Positions 62,031 through 64,000 of a stretch of DNA of 64,000 bases are shown here, in pieces (position 1 is the stretch's first letter; each line of letters starts with the position of its first letter). Made by a program: the position numbers and the translations under genes. Below the pieces are notes generated by a model. It had not been told where the DNA came from. It ran no database searches and saw only the letters and a list, made by a program, of their open reading frames with translations. Source of the stretch: Protula sp. h YS-2021. Lineage: Eukaryota > Annelida > Polychaeta > Sabellida > Serpulidae. The stretch is taken from contig OX457028.1 in assembly GCA_949752745.1 (NCBI GenBank), forward strand, positions 9,608,778 to 9,672,777. Reading direction: 5' to 3'.

Positions 62031-63057
62031 TTTTCAGTGTCTTGCTTGCCAAGTTTTTTCTAGCTGTATTTATGGTTCAGCTCCCCTCTCCCTACCCCCC
62101 TCCCCCACCTTTCACACCCCGCTTAATTAGTTGGTAGTTCAGAATACCAAGGTCATAAATTCGATCCATGTGTGCACATTGCGGACATGGTTGAGCAGAA
62201 TTATCTGAAAAAAAAAAAGAATCTGGTCAAAGTATTGGCAAAAACCGAATAAATTTTCGAAAGAAATACAAGAAAATGCTGCTCTTCGTACAAGCTTGCC
62301 CCAACATCGGCCAAATTGATTTTTAAAAAATGCTACTCGTACAGCAGTTATGGTTCAATAATTGTATGAACAAAAAATGCAAAATATCGAAACTTTGCAG
62401 AGTTTACCTGTTTGTGTTTGAAAGCAGAAAGAATCGTAGCGTTTTCTGCCTTTTCTTTCAGTACTTTTTTTTAAATCTGCAAACCTTTGACGGAATCGCG
62501 AAAGAAAAAAAAACAACTGCCCAGAACTCGTGGGCTGACAAATATACACACTTGCAGTTATGTCGCTGACCAACTGCAGCTGACCCATTTATCTTACGGA
62601 TTCTACATCGACATTTGCTATAGGCGATACACATTTAAGGCAAAGCAAGGAAGTTGTCCACAGGGTACATAAAGTGCTAAAAAGATTGCAGCCAATGATA
62701 ACTATAGCTCGGAAATTAACTATGTTTTCACACACGAACAAAAAATTAAAATGATAAAAACTTTATAAGCGCATTGTTAAGATTTGAAGAGAAACACAAC
62801 GTTCAAAGTGTCATTTGTGACGGTCCGATGTGCCTCAAAACCTGAGGACCGAAGTGTCCAAGGTGATTCGTCGTGATAGCAAACCGAAGTTTCCAACGGA
62901 CGAACTGCTTCCGTGCAACCAGCAAATGTCGATCTCGTACAATATTTGGCTAATATTAGACGATACTTACACTTATTTGATAAATGCAAATCGGAGTGCA
63001 TTGCGTTTAAAAGTGATTGTTATGCCCCGACCGGACTTGTTCAGGAAGGTCATGCTT
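62031..63057. other. Non-coding stretch
   Basis: No gene was recognised. A short coding-like reading occurs at 62913-63060 (LANIRRYLHLFDKCKSE) but lacks neighbours. Confidence 0.4.
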
Positions 63058-63250
63058 CGTACTTGACCGTCCGTCTGTGCTGCGTCGTACTTGACCGTCC
63101 GTCTGTGCTGCTTCGTACGTGACCGTCCGTCTGTGCTGCTTTGTACTTGACCGTCCGTATGTGCTGCTTCGTACTTGACCGTCCGTATGTGCTGCTTCGT
63201 ACTTGACCGTCCGTCTGTGCTGCTTCGTACTTGACCGTCCGTCTGTGCGT
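63058..63250. repeat. 28-bp minisatellite
   Basis: About seven units of TTGACCGTCCGTCTGTGCTG plus CTTCGTAC. Confidence 0.95.
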
Positions 63251-63859
63251 CATGAACGAATTTGATGAACCTTGTGTAGAGTATTCATGTGGATGACCTC
63301 TCGGATTAATTGTATGTTGGTGACCTTGACTCATCATTTAAGGTGACGACTGGACTCTGTACTATTACCTTCGACACTGCCTTAAAATTGGGTCTTGGAG
63401 AACGCGATTCCGCCAAAGCCTGTGGGCGAATTGTGATAAAACTTGGTGTGTGTGGCTAATGTGATTGACTTCTCGGGTTGATTAGGTTTTAGTGACCGTG
63501 AATCGTCACTTAAGGTCACAACCGGACTAAATATTTACCTTCGAACCTTCGTGAGACTGGGTCTTGTAAACATTAGAACGAATGTTGACGGATGTATGAA
63601 TAAGTGGTTCTATGGATGAGCTCTCGGAGTGATTAAAATGTGGTGACGTCATTCAGGGAGGCAATGCGGCTCCTGCTGATCAGTGGTTAAATGGGGGGTA
63701 ATTACAATTCACTTTGTTGCCACTATTGTATTTCGGGCAATTCAGTTTATCGGATGGTTGGTTATAAATCGATTTTATTTGAATTCAGTTCAGCTATGAT
63801 TTTGGTCGTTTCCTGATGACCAATGGCCACATGAAGCGATGAGAATATCATGGGGTTCA
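63251..63859. other. Non-coding stretch
   Basis: Nothing recognisable, apart from a weak repeat of about 150 bp with GTGACCTTGACTCATCA and GTGACCGTGAATCGTCA (63318, 63492). Confidence 0.4.
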
Positions 63860-64000
63860 CTTCCAAATAAGAATCCTGTGCACATGACCTCTAGATTAGA
63901 ACCCCGTGAAAATGACTTCCAGATTAGAATAATGTGCATATGACTTCTAGATTAGAATCCTGTGTACATGACTTCTAGATTAGAATCCTGTGTACATGAC
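63860..64000. repeat. 28-bp minisatellite running off the window
   Basis: Five units of TTCTAGATTAGAATCCTGTG plus TACATGAC. The last units are identical and the array is cut by the window edge. Confidence 0.93.

Noticed and set aside
62913..63122. Possible coding exon
   Set aside because: Composition is protein-like for about 45 codons, but it runs into the 28-bp minisatellite and no splice partner was found.

Overview
The window is nuclear DNA of an invertebrate animal. Host genes have short exons, canonical introns and very repeat-rich introns. Gene content, abundant minisatellites, Polinton-type elements and LINE remnants suit a lophotrochozoan, probably a mollusc, but no single feature proves the phylum.

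Two host genes can be built. (1) A complete seven-exon gene for RNA polymerase III subunit RPC8 (POLR3H) runs on the minus strand, 12780 to 7067, with intron phases that agree throughout. Its last intron starts with a 42-bp minisatellite made of 13 copies of the exon-6/intron-6 junction. (2) A Polycomb-class chromobox gene (CBX) runs on the plus strand, 55799 to 58566: split chromodomain, basic linker with AT-hook-like motifs and C-terminal Pc box. Its first coding exon was not found.

The centre holds one complete, apparently intact Polinton/Maverick (adintovirus-like) element at 17077-34813. It has 347-bp terminal inverted repeats that look identical and a perfect 6-bp target-site duplication (TGTAAG). 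Its left arm carries a small orphan gene, protein-primed-type DNA polymerase B and a run of PC4-like genes on the plus strand. The minus strand carries nine tightly overlapping genes (integrase, packaging ATPase, small basic protein, unknown, Cys-rich protein, penton-like, core-like, hexon-like major capsid, adenain-type protease) and a right-arm accessory block with a NADAR-domain protein, a PC4-like/zinc-cluster fusion and a paralogous pair of unknowns. The terminal repeats are packed with ETS and CRE motifs. Promoters of accessory genes pair TATA boxes with Maf/AP-1 palindromes.

A second Polinton of a different lineage (36675-43620, minus strand) lies about 1.9 kb beyond the first. It is decayed: integrase and polymerase B are broken by stops and frameshifts, the ATPase frame is intact, and no capsid or protease genes were seen.

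The rest is mostly non-coding. From left to right: a TC-rich microsatellite; a roughly 39-bp satellite with a 504-bp higher-order repeat; 41-bp and CACGTG arrays next to POLR3H; a fold-back repeat pair (about 12980-15470); a LINE remnant ending in a TAGA microsatellite (44728-46470); a LINE reverse-transcriptase remnant (52690-53400); 137-bp repeats with DR1 motifs; and several short minisatellites out to the right edge.
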